Source of the DNA: a bacterium | GTDB taxonomy: Bacteria > Verrucomicrobiota > Verrucomicrobiia > Limisphaerales > JAJXZI01 | DNA: 60,537 nucleotides | Direction of reading: 5' to 3' | NCBI GenBank assembly: GCA_021780115.1 | Contig: JAJXZI010000022.1 | Location: forward strand, 1-60,537 | Shown: in pieces, positions 17,500 to 25,615 of the stretch | Layout: the number at the start of each line of letters is the position of its first letter | Numbering within the stretch: position 1 is the stretch's first letter | Notes under the pieces: generated by a model | The model's database searches: none | Told to the model about the DNA's origin: nothing | The model's input: only the letters and a program-made list of their open reading frames with translations | Translations under genes and position numbers: made by a program

Positions 17500-17778
17500 T
17501 TGAAACTTAAAGCCATGTGGACAAAATCTTGGGAATGGGAATCGTTCGTCCGGTGTTCGCGCCGGCATCGTTTCAACGGCCAGGATGCGAACGGAGCGTG
17601 GACGTTGTTCATCGCGGACGTGTCGCCGGTGGGCATCGGCACGCTGGAGAACTGGAGTCTGACGATTGACGGTAACGGTCCCATCGGCGTGCCGGATGGC
17701 GGGGCCACGTTTGGCCTGTTGGGAATGGGCTTGGCCGGAATAGCCGCCTTTCGGCAAAGACTTGCCCTTTCCCGATGA
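17500..17778 (+). pseudogene. fragment of P-domain / PEP-CTERM exported protein
   Basis: The last 70 codons encode the end of a proprotein-convertase-type P domain (FNGQDANGAWTLFIAD, then GTLENWSLTI) and a PEP-CTERM-like sorting tail: VPDGG, a hydrophobic helix, then Arg. The VPDGG form is common in verrucomicrobia. The first 25 codons do not fit the domain, and a shift to the neighbouring frame near 17565 would continue it (PVFAPAS). So this is the 3' remnant of a longer secreted protein, broken by deletion and frameshift. Expression and sorting of such a short product are unlikely. Confidence 0.65.
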
Positions 17779-17910
17779 GGCCACCCGGCGCGGCATGGGT
17801 TGCTTCTTGCAAGATTGGGCGTCCGGGGGGGCAAAACATCGCCGTTTTTGCTTCAACGTGCTGTATAATAGCAGCTTGCGCCATCGTCCAGACCAGAGCT
17901 GGGAATGAAT

Positions 17911-18150
17911 CGGTTCATCGGAAGAGATGATTTCCACCAGCGGGGAGGATGGTCCGGTTCATCCGAGGGGATGAATGGGTTCATCGGCCGGGATGGTTCA
18001 CTCCCTCGGCGCGCTGGTGCCTTTCATCGGGAGGGATGGTTCGTTCCATCGACGGGGATGAATCCGACCGGCGACGCGCCGGTTCCCATCAGCGGCGGGC
18101 TGGTCCCATTCATCGTCGCGGCTGGTTCCGACCGCCGGCGCGATGCAGGG
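17911..18150. repeat. tandem array of about eleven imperfect 21-23 bp units
   Basis: Units start at 17911, 17932, 17954, 17977, 17998, 18019, 18041, 18064, 18084, 18105 and 18127. The consensus is close to YCNTTCATCGGCGGGGATGGT. Lengths vary between 20 and 24 bp, so no reading frame is kept across the array, and open frames over it are by-products. There are no spacers, so it is not a CRISPR. It lies between the broken PEP-CTERM gene and the unknown gene at 18301. Confidence 0.8.
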
Positions 18151-18300
18151 AGTCTTCCCTCGGGATGAAGGGCACCACCGCCGGGCCGGCCGGTATGGGT
18201 GGTCGCTAATGATTGATGTGTCACAGCCTTATCCCATTTTCATTCGCGCCGCATTTTTCTACTTGCGCGCCCACCAGGCCGGGCGTAAACCACCCGCGCC

Positions 18301-18777
18301 ATGAGCACAATCCAAAACGACATTGACAAAACCTTCACGGAACAGGAGTTGGCCGACTTCGACGCGGCCCTGGCCAAATTGGAGGCGGTGACGCAAGACC
18401 TGCCGGTGTTGACGGGCGCCGACAAGGCGGCGCACGTGCGTCCCCCGGACGGGGCGGGCGACTGGGTGCAGGGCATGCTCACGCGCGCCCAGCAGAACCT
18501 GAACAAGCTTTCCCGCGACTTCGATCCCGCCCTGGTGCAGCGCGACCTGGATTTGATCGGCGCGATTGATCCGCGTCTGCTGCGGTTGCAGCGCGTGGTG
18601 GACCGGCTGGCCGGCGCGCGGTTTCTGGCCGGGAGCGACTCGTTCGCCGTGATGCTCGGCGTGCGCCGCCAGCTTAAGGACAGCGGCGTGGCGGGCGTGG
18701 ACGACAACTTGAGCGAGGGATTGCAGCGTTTCTTCTCGCGCGCGAGCCACGCGCAACCGGCGCCGACGCCGAAATAA
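18301..18777 (+). CDS. hypothetical cytoplasmic protein
   Basis: 158 aa, predicted soluble and helical, with no signal peptide or membrane segment. The N-terminus is acidic (FTEQELADFDAALAKLE) and the middle is basic-amphipathic (DLDLIGAIDPRLLRLQRVVDRL). I do not recognise the family. Coding is supported by a full-length frame with a normal residue mix and by its position after a clear noncoding array. It stands alone: remnants lie on both sides and no operon partner is evident. Confidence 0.55.
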   Translation: MSTIQNDIDKTFTEQELADFDAALAKLEAVTQDLPVLTGADKAAHVRPPDGAGDWVQGMLTRAQQNLNKLSRDFDPALVQRDLDLIGAIDPRLLRLQRVVDRLAGARFLAGSDSFAVMLGVRRQLKDSGVAGVDDNLSEGLQRFFSRASHAQPAPTPK

Positions 18778-18854
18778 TCCGCCTGGTTTTCGCGGCTCCT
18801 TCTACGGGGACTTCAGACACGGCTTCAGGTCCGCTTGAAACCAAGGCGCGGCTT

Positions 18855-19150
18855 TCACGGCCCGTGCGCCTTGGCATACTCGCACAGCGCCCGCAGGTTC
18901 GCCTCCGGCGTGTCGCGCGGGACTTCGCAGCCGGCGCCGACGATGTAACGCGAGCCGGCGTCACCGTGGCATTGGGCGACGGCGGCAGCCACCTGCTCCG
19001 GCGTGCCGTTGCGGAGGACGGTGACGGGATTGAGGTTGCCGAGGAGCACCTGGTTCGGCCCCATGGCGGCGCGGCCTTCGGCCATCGGGGCGAGCGAGTC
19101 GAGGTCCACAATTTCGCAGCCGAGCCGGCCCATGCCGGCTAAGTGCTGTA
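18855..19150 (-). pseudogene. C-terminal remnant of a URO-D/MtaA-like methyltransferase
   Basis: About 95 codons, read leftwards, resemble only the end of uroporphyrinogen-decarboxylase-superfamily proteins: MGRLGCEIVDLDSLAP, PNQVLLGNLNPVTVL, then AGCEVPRDTPEANLRAL. Full-length members have about 340 aa, so some 70 percent of the gene is missing. The frame stays open a little to the right but loses homology at about 19145, exactly where a CTGACCCCTTT motif begins. The gene was probably cut by a rearrangement at a mobile-element end. A URO-D domain needs its N-terminal half, so this piece cannot be functional. Confidence 0.7.
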
Positions 19151-19156
19151 AAGGGG

Positions 19157-19228
19157 TCAGTTCTTGATGTTGATAACTTTTTTGCCGATCCCCGTTTGCC
19201 GGCCTCGGGTGTGTGTCTGAGTTTTCAT
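19157..19228 (-). other. 23-codon ORF and mobile-element-like scar
   Basis: ATG at 19228 preceded by GGAAGGA, encoding a basic 23-residue peptide (starts MKTQTHTRGRQTG, ends INIKN). Its 3' end carries AAGAACTGACCCC, close to the 'AAGACCTGACCCC' end often seen beside REP-associated transposase genes (recalled pattern, not searched). It may be a leader peptide, the old gene start, or element debris. Confidence 0.3.
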
Positions 19229-19379
19229 GGTCCTTCCTTCGTGACTGTGGCCAGCCGGCGCCTTCCGCTGCCCGCCGCTAAGCGAAGGTGCGCACCGGCG
19301 TGCTGGCCGGGCGCCGGGCTTTTGTGCTTTGCAGGCCAGCGCGAATCCCCTAGATAATCCGGCTCCGTTTTGTGTGGTT

Positions 19380-20939
19380 ATGAAACCCGAAGTCGAGATC
19401 TACGACACGACCCTGCGCGATGGCAGCCAGGGCGAAGGCATCAATTTCTCGGTGGCGGACAAGCTCCGCATCGCCGAGCGGTTGGATGACTTCGGGGTCC
19501 ATTACATCGAGGGCGGCTGGCCGGGGTCCAATCCGAAGGACATCGAGCTTTTCGCCCAGGCGCAGCGCAAAAAATACCGGCACGCCCGGCTGGCGGCGTT
19601 CGGCTCAACACGGCGCAAGGACGTGGCGGTGGAGGCCGACGAGCAGGTGCGGCTGCTCCTGGAAGCGGGCACGCCGGTCGTCACGATCTTCGGCAAGACC
19701 TGGCTATTACACGTCAAGGAGGTGCTCCGCACCACGCCGGACGAAAACCTGGCGATGATCGCGGACACGGTGCGCTATCTGAAAGATCACGGGAAATTCG
19801 TGGTGTACGACGCCGAGCACGGTTTCGACGGGTTCAAAGATGATCCGGAGTACGCCCTCGCCACCTGGGGGGCGGCGGAAAAGGCGGGGGCGGACGTGGT
19901 GGTGCTGTGTGACACGAACGGCGGTTCGCTGCCGAAGGAAATCGCGGCCATCACGGCGAAGGCCCGCGGTAGCCTGACGGCGCGCCTTGGCATCCACACG
20001 CACGACGACATCGGCCTGGGCGTGGCGAACGCGCTGACGGCGCTGGAGGTGGGCGCCACGCACGTCCAGGGCACCATTAACGGCTACGGCGAGCGCACCG
20101 GCAACTGCAACCTGACGAGCGTCATCCCGAACCTCACGTTCAAGATGAAGAAACGCTGCGTGCCGGAGGCCGCGCTGGCGCAATTGCGCGAACTGTCGCA
20201 GTTCGTGGATGAGATGGCCAACTTCCGCCACAACCCGCGCCAGCCGTGGGTCGGCGCCACCGCCTTCGCCCACAAAGGCGGCATGCACGTCAACGCCGTG
20301 CAGAAGTTGGCGCGCAGCTTCGAGCACATCGACCCGGCGCTGGTGGGCAACCAGCGGCGGATTCTGGTCAGCGACCTAGCGGGCCGGAGCAACATCGTGA
20401 TGAAGGCGCAGGAGCTGGGCCTGCGGCTCACCAACGACACGCCGGAACTGAAGGCGATTCTCGCGCGGATCAAGGAACTGGAGCACGCGGGCTTCGAGTT
20501 CGAGGCGGCGGAGGCCTCGCTGGCGTTGCTCATCCGCCGCATCCTCCGGCGCCAGGAACTGCCGTTCACCGTGGACGCTTACCACGTCTCCATGCGCCGG
20601 AACGGCGCGAACTCGATTTGCGAGGCCACCGTCAAGGTGCGGGTCCGCGACCAAGCGGCCCACACGGTCGCGGAAGGCGACGGCCCGGTGAACGCGCTGG
20701 ACAAAGCCCTGCGCGCCGCGCTGGTGGCGTTTTATCCGCAACTCCAGAAGGTCGTGCTCACGGATTACAAGGTGCGGATCTTGGAGTCCTCCACCGGCAC
20801 CGGGGCGCGGACGCGGGTGCTCATCGAATCCAGCGATGGCAAGGAGGAGTGGGGCACCGTCGGCGTGGACGACAACATCGTCGAGGCCAGCCTCCAGGCG
20901 CTGGTGGACTCGATGGAGTATGCGTTGTTGAAGAAATGA
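19380..20939 (+). CDS. cimA: (R)-citramalate synthase
   Basis: 519 aa from the ATG at 19380. A member of the DRE-TIM acyltransferases: YDTTLRDGSQGEG at residues 8-20, the metal-binding HTHDDIGLG segment, then NGYGERTGNCNL. The C-terminal LeuA-type regulatory domain (VKVRVRDQAAHTVAEGDGPVNALDKAL) is complete. Citramalate synthases of the GSU1798 type share the early GSQGEGINFSV and 'EGGWPGSNPKD' features, which set them apart from isopropylmalate synthases. The reaction is acetyl-CoA plus pyruvate to citramalate, for isoleucine or 2-oxobutyrate supply. No ilv or leu genes lie nearby. The annotated frame is open to 19329, but the earlier codons look noncoding. Confidence 0.9.
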   Translation: MKPEVEIYDTTLRDGSQGEGINFSVADKLRIAERLDDFGVHYIEGGWPGSNPKDIELFAQAQRKKYRHARLAAFGSTRRKDVAVEADEQVRLLLEAGTPVVTIFGKTWLLHVKEVLRTTPDENLAMIADTVRYLKDHGKFVVYDAEHGFDGFKDDPEYALATWGAAEKAGADVVVLCDTNGGSLPKEIAAITAKARGSLTARLGIHTHDDIGLGVANALTALEVGATHVQGTINGYGERTGNCNLTSVIPNLTFKMKKRCVPEAALAQLRELSQFVDEMANFRHNPRQPWVGATAFAHKGGMHVNAVQKLARSFEHIDPALVGNQRRILVSDLAGRSNIVMKAQELGLRLTNDTPELKAILARIKELEHAGFEFEAAEASLALLIRRILRRQELPFTVDAYHVSMRRNGANSICEATVKVRVRDQAAHTVAEGDGPVNALDKALRAALVAFYPQLQKVVLTDYKVRILESSTGTGARTRVLIESSDGKEEWGTVGVDDNIVEASLQALVDSMEYALLKK

Positions 20940-20943
20940 TTTT

Positions 20944-21021
20944 TCAACGCAAAGGCGCAAAGAGGCAAAGTCCCCAAGAATAGAAAGACTTTGCGTCTCC
21001 GCGTTTTGCCGTCATTGCGTT
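20944..21021. repeat. imperfect inverted repeat (CGCAAAG type)
   Basis: The left part AACGCAAAGGCGCAAAG and the right part CTTTGCGTCTCCGCGTT fold on each other, with a second arm ending GTCATTGCGTT. The type is an intergenic palindrome met in many bacteria. It fills the gap between cimA and valS and could fold in the transcript, so it may act as a processing site or partial terminator. Confidence 0.6.
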
Positions 21022-21029
21022 CAATTTCC

Positions 21030-24000
21030 ATGAGCGAAATTCCCAAAGCCTACGAACCGCAAGCGGTCGAAGAGAAGTGGTACCAGTTTTGGCTCGACCA
21101 GAAGTGCTTCGTGGCCAATCCCGCTTCGCCCAAACCAGCGTATTCCATCGTCATCCCGCCGCCCAACGTCACCGGCATGCTCCACATGGGGCACGTCCTG
21201 AACAACACCATCCAGGACATCCTCGCCCGCAAGGCGCGCATGGACGGCAAGGAAGTCCTCTGGCTGCCGGGCACGGACCACGCCGGCATCGCCACGCAGG
21301 CGGTCGTCGAGAAGGCCCTTCGCAAACAGGGCGTGATGAAGCACCGTGACGACCTCGGCCGCGAGAAGTTCCTCGAACACGTCTGGGCTTGGAAGGAAAA
21401 GCACGGCGGCATCATCATCCAGCAGCTCAAGAAACTCGGCTGCTCGTGCGATTGGACCCGCGAGCGGTTCACGATGGACCCGGATTACTCGCGCTGCGTC
21501 CAGAAGGTCTTCGTCGAGCTCTACAAGAAGGGCCTCATCTACCGCGGCAAACGCATGGTCAACTGGGACCCCGCCGCCCGCACCGCGCTCTCTGATGAGG
21601 AAGTCGAGATGACGGAAACGAAGGGACACCTGTGGCACCTCAAGTACCCAATGCTGGATGATGCCGGTCAACCGATCCCGGACCAGTTCGTCATCGTGGC
21701 CACGACGCGCCCCGAAACGATGCTCGGCGACGAAGCGGTGGCGGTGAATCCCAAGGACGAGCGCTACACCAAGCTCGTCGGAACGAAGGTTCTGCTGCCG
21801 CTCCAGAACAAGCACATCCCGATCATCGCGGATGATTTCGTGGATCCGAAGTTCGGCACGGGCTGCGTGAAGGTGACGCCCGCGCACGATCCGAACGACT
21901 ACGCGATGGCCACGCGCCACAGCCTGCCGCTCACGGTCGTCATCGGCCCGGACGGCAAGATGACTGGCGAAGCGGGCGGCGGTTTCGCGGGGCTGGACCG
22001 CGCCGAAGCGCGCAAGGTGGTCGTGGAGCACTTGGAGAAGCTGGGCCTACTGCTCAAGTTCGAGGACTACGTCCACAACGTTGGCCACAGCCAGCGCAGC
22101 CACGTGCCCATCGAACCGTATCTGAGCGAGCAGTGGTTCCTGAAGTATCCGAGCGTGGAGGCGGCGACGGCGTGTGTGGTGGGGAGCGCACGCGGCCCGC
22201 GTGCCGATTCCGGCGGCCCGCCGGAATCATCGTCAGACCAATCGAGTTTGGAGGAACGAGCGTCGGGCGGGCCGCCCGCCGCGGCAGCCGGGCCGGCTGC
22301 GCTCCCCCCGATGCGTTTTCATCCGGAGCGCTGGAGCAAGACCTACGCGCACTGGATGACCAACCTCCGCGACTGGTGCATCAGCCGCCAGCTTTGGTGG
22401 GGGCATCGGATTCCGGTGTGGCATAAGCGTCTCACAGTTCCCAATCGACCGGAAAATCACAGCAAGGTTTGGTGGTTCAGCGAAACCGAACGCGCACTTG
22501 ATGAATACAGGAACAACGTTGTTGTTCGTATTGTTCACACAGCGTCTGGGCGAATTGTTGGCCCGTTTAAGACTAAAGAAGGAATGGACAACAATCTTGA
22601 GTTAAACGAGGAAATGGACGCCGGAAAACCTGAGCACGAATTTGATGTGTTCGTTTGCACGGTTGATGAACCAGCAGTCAAATACTTGGTTGAGGAAGAA
22701 GGCTTCACCCAAGACCCCGATGTCCTCGACACCTGGTTCAGTTCGTGGCTCTGGCCCTTTGCCACGATGGGCTGGCCGGAGCAGACGCCCACGCTCAGGA
22801 AGTTCTATCCCACCACCGACCTTGTCACCGGGCCGGACATCATTTTCTTCTGGGTCGCGCGGATGATCATGGCGGGCTACGAGTTCATGGGCGACCTGCC
22901 GTTCCGCAACGTCTATTTCACCGGCATCATCCGCGACAAGCTGGGCCGCAAGATGAGCAAGAGCCTGGGCAATTCGCCCGACCCGCTCGAACTCATCGCC
23001 AAGTACGGCGCCGACGCCCTCCGCTTCGGCACCATGCGCAGCGCGCCGCTCGGCCAGGACGTGCTCTTCGACGAGAAGGACGTCGAGTTGGGCCGCAACT
23101 TCTGTAACAAGCTCTGGAACGCCTGCCGGTTCCGGCAAATGCAGGGCGGCGAGGTGCAAGGCGAGATCAACTCCGCCCTGCTCACCAGCGACGACAAGTG
23201 GATGCTCCTCCGCCTCGACGCCGCCATCCGCGAGATCTCCACCGCCTTCGCCGAATACCGCTTCAACGAGGCCACGCAGGCGCTTTACCGCGTTTTCTGG
23301 AGTGAGTTTTGCGACTGGTATCTCGAGGCCGCGAAGGCCCCGATGCAGTCCGGCACGTCGGCGCAAAAGGCCAATACCCTGGCCGTCCTCGACTTCGTCC
23401 TCTCGCACATGCTGCGGCTGTTCCATCCGTTCCTGCCGCACATCACCGAAGAGCTTTGGCACGGCATGGGATACAGCGCCGACATGCCGGAAAAGCAGGG
23501 CGGCAAGACGATCATGTTCGCCCCCTGGCCCAAGCCACTCGACCAGGATTTCCGCGACCACTACGGCCTGAACGACCGCGCTCTCGCCATCGCCGAGGCG
23601 AAGCAGGAGTTGGTGATTCAAGGCCGCAACCTGCGCCGCGAGAAGAACATCCCAGCCAACAAACGGGTGAAGTTCATCCTCAAGCCCGCCGATCCGGTCG
23701 CGCCGCACGACCAAGCGGTGCTCCAGCTTCTGCTAAACGCCGACGTGTTCGACGTGGACCCTTACTTTCAAGGCCCGAAGGGCATGCCATCGGTCCACGT
23801 GAAGCTCGGCGAACTTTTCCTGCCCCTGGAGGGCTTGATTGATGCGGCGGCTGAGCGGGCGCGGTTGACGAAGGAACTGGAAAAGGCGAACGCCGAAACC
23901 GCCAAGGTGGAACAGAAGCTGAACAATCCGTCCTTCGTCCAGAAAGTGCCGCCCGCCGTTTTGGAGGAGCACCAGAAGCGCCGGGCCGAGTGGCAGGCGA

Positions 24001-24044
24001 AACGGGAACTGATTCAAAAGGCGCTGGCGGCGTTAGGCAGTTGA
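21030..24044 (+). CDS. valS: valyl-tRNA synthetase
   Basis: 1004 aa from the ATG at 21030. Class I signatures: HMGH at about residue 52 (PPPNVTGMLHMGH) and KMSKS at 641-645. The editing domain shows TTRPETMLGDEAVAV, anticodon-binding helices follow, and a C-terminal coiled coil ends the protein (RARLTKELEKANAETAKVEQK). Two insertions stand out. Residues about 384-426 are encoded by a palindromic repeat (GCACGCG/CGCGTGC at 22188-22204; a 23-bp palindrome at 22206-22228). Residues about 467-558, between HRIPVWHK and DPDVLDTWFSS, are clearly lower in GC than the rest and much longer than in typical ValS. Both keep the frame, so the enzyme should be functional and essential. Confidence 0.97.
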   Translation: MSEIPKAYEPQAVEEKWYQFWLDQKCFVANPASPKPAYSIVIPPPNVTGMLHMGHVLNNTIQDILARKARMDGKEVLWLPGTDHAGIATQAVVEKALRKQGVMKHRDDLGREKFLEHVWAWKEKHGGIIIQQLKKLGCSCDWTRERFTMDPDYSRCVQKVFVELYKKGLIYRGKRMVNWDPAARTALSDEEVEMTETKGHLWHLKYPMLDDAGQPIPDQFVIVATTRPETMLGDEAVAVNPKDERYTKLVGTKVLLPLQNKHIPIIADDFVDPKFGTGCVKVTPAHDPNDYAMATRHSLPLTVVIGPDGKMTGEAGGGFAGLDRAEARKVVVEHLEKLGLLLKFEDYVHNVGHSQRSHVPIEPYLSEQWFLKYPSVEAATACVVGSARGPRADSGGPPESSSDQSSLEERASGGPPAAAAGPAALPPMRFHPERWSKTYAHWMTNLRDWCISRQLWWGHRIPVWHKRLTVPNRPENHSKVWWFSETERALDEYRNNVVVRIVHTASGRIVGPFKTKEGMDNNLELNEEMDAGKPEHEFDVFVCTVDEPAVKYLVEEEGFTQDPDVLDTWFSSWLWPFATMGWPEQTPTLRKFYPTTDLVTGPDIIFFWVARMIMAGYEFMGDLPFRNVYFTGIIRDKLGRKMSKSLGNSPDPLELIAKYGADALRFGTMRSAPLGQDVLFDEKDVELGRNFCNKLWNACRFRQMQGGEVQGEINSALLTSDDKWMLLRLDAAIREISTAFAEYRFNEATQALYRVFWSEFCDWYLEAAKAPMQSGTSAQKANTLAVLDFVLSHMLRLFHPFLPHITEELWHGMGYSADMPEKQGGKTIMFAPWPKPLDQDFRDHYGLNDRALAIAEAKQELVIQGRNLRREKNIPANKRVKFILKPADPVAPHDQAVLQLLLNADVFDVDPYFQGPKGMPSVHVKLGELFLPLEGLIDAAAERARLTKELEKANAETAKVEQKLNNPSFVQKVPPAVLEEHQKRRAEWQAKRELIQKALAALGS

Positions 24045-24076
24045 CCCACGGGCGTCCGCCCCGCCACCTTGGGGCC

Positions 24077-25546
24077 ATGAACCTCGCCCCGGTGTTCGCC
24101 GGTCTGTGCGCCGTGCTGTTCGTGAACACGGCGCTCGCCACCGTACAATCCGCCCTCGCCCGTTCGGGCCAACTCGAAGACCAGGGTCGTTTCCTCGAAG
24201 CGGCCGAGGTGCTGAAGGGGGCCGCGGAGGACAAAGCCCTGACGGCCGACGAGCGCCAGCAACTGCGGTTCGAACTCGACCGGCTCGACCGCATCCGCCA
24301 GGACTTCCCGCTCGCCGAAACGGCGCTGCTGGCGGAGTTGAAGAAGGCGGTGAAAGACCTGACGCCCGCGGAATTCGAGCGCTGGCTGAGGGAGGGCCGT
24401 TTCGATTCCCGCGTGATCGACGGCCAGCGCCGCTTCATGGCCTCGAGTGTCAGCAACCTCTTCTGGCGCCACCCCGAACTGAATGGCCGCCGCATCGACC
24501 CCAAGGACGACTCCGCCTACCAGAGAGCCTTGTGGGCAGCCTGCGTCGCGATCCAGCGGGCCGCGCGGAAGGAAGGGACGCCGTATGTGCTGCCGAAACG
24601 CTTCGCGGTGACCTTGACCGTCACCGCCGATCCGGATGCCGCTCCCGACGGCCGGCTCATCCGCGCCTGGCTACCGGCGCCCCGGCGCTACCCGTTCCAG
24701 GACGGTTTCGAGTTGCTCGCCAGTTCCGCGCCGGTGCGGGAGCTCGCGCCGGAGGACAGCCCCATCCGTTCAGTCCTGCTGGAACAGCCGGCGCAGACCG
24801 GCCGCGCCACCGAGTTTCGGATCGAATACCGCTACACCACCCGCGGCGTCTGGTTCGACGTGCAGCCGGACACCGTGAAGGCGTTCGACGGCCAAGACGG
24901 CGCCCTCACGGCGTTCACCCGCGAAGCCCCGCACGTCGTCTTCACGCCGGAAATGAAGGCGCTTTCAAAACAGATCGCCGGCGAAGAAAAGAACCCGGCG
25001 CGTCTGGCGAAGGACTTTTACAACTGGATCGCCGACCACATCCAGTACAGCTACGCCATCGAGTATTCCACCATCCGCAACATCAGCGATTACTGCCGGT
25101 CGCACGGCTACGGTGACTGCGGCCAGGAGGCGCTGCTCTTCATGACGCTCTGCCGGCTCAACGGCATTCCCTCGCGCTGGCAGTCGGGTTGGAACACCTT
25201 TCCGGGCGGGCAGAACATCCATGACTGGACGGAGATTTATCTGGCGCCATACGGTTGGCTGCCGGTGGATCCGTGGGCCGGCATTTACGCGACGCGCTAC
25301 GCCACGGCGCTCACGCCGGACCAGCGCCGCCAAGTCCGGGACTTTTATTTCGGAGGCCTGGACCAATACCGCATGGCCGCCAACAGCGACCATTGCCAGA
25401 CACTCGCGCCGCCCAAGCAATCCCCTCGCTCCGACAACGTGGATTTCCAGCGCGGCGAACTGGAGTGGGGCGCGCACAACATCTACTTCGACCATTACTC
25501 CTACCGCCTCGACCTCAAGGAACTCGATACGCCCTCGCTTCCCTGA
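24077..25546 (+). CDS. secreted transglutaminase-like protein
   Basis: 489 aa from the ATG at 24077. Signal peptide about 1-22 (FAGLCAVLFVNTALA). The N-terminal third is helical. The transglutaminase-like core is at about 290-420 with the triad Cys348 (GYGDCGQEALLF), His382 (NIHDWTEIY) and Asp398 (LPVDPWAG). This is a papain-like fold used by bacteria for peptide or amide hydrolysis, or with no known substrate; calcium-dependent cross-linking is not implied. It starts 32 bases after valS and converges on purD. Periplasmic or secreted; substrate unknown. Confidence 0.85.
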   Translation: MNLAPVFAGLCAVLFVNTALATVQSALARSGQLEDQGRFLEAAEVLKGAAEDKALTADERQQLRFELDRLDRIRQDFPLAETALLAELKKAVKDLTPAEFERWLREGRFDSRVIDGQRRFMASSVSNLFWRHPELNGRRIDPKDDSAYQRALWAACVAIQRAARKEGTPYVLPKRFAVTLTVTADPDAAPDGRLIRAWLPAPRRYPFQDGFELLASSAPVRELAPEDSPIRSVLLEQPAQTGRATEFRIEYRYTTRGVWFDVQPDTVKAFDGQDGALTAFTREAPHVVFTPEMKALSKQIAGEEKNPARLAKDFYNWIADHIQYSYAIEYSTIRNISDYCRSHGYGDCGQEALLFMTLCRLNGIPSRWQSGWNTFPGGQNIHDWTEIYLAPYGWLPVDPWAGIYATRYATALTPDQRRQVRDFYFGGLDQYRMAANSDHCQTLAPPKQSPRSDNVDFQRGELEWGAHNIYFDHYSYRLDLKELDTPSLP

Positions 25547-25615
25547 ACTTGGACGGGGACACCGGGCGCCCGCAGCGATGGTGGGGCCGGCATCCTGGTT
25601 GCCGCTCTGGACGGC

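Noticed and set aside
17911..18150. Possible CRISPR array
   Set aside because: Units are directly adjacent with no spacers, are imperfect, and no cas gene is near.
17905..18209. Two overlapping small frames encoding GFIGRDG-like repeats
   Set aside because: They follow the tandem array, whose unit length is not constant, so the peptide repeats are a by-product.
23104..23112. Another TGTAACA element
   Set aside because: Inside valS coding sequence, lacks the flanking matches and any gene start behind it.
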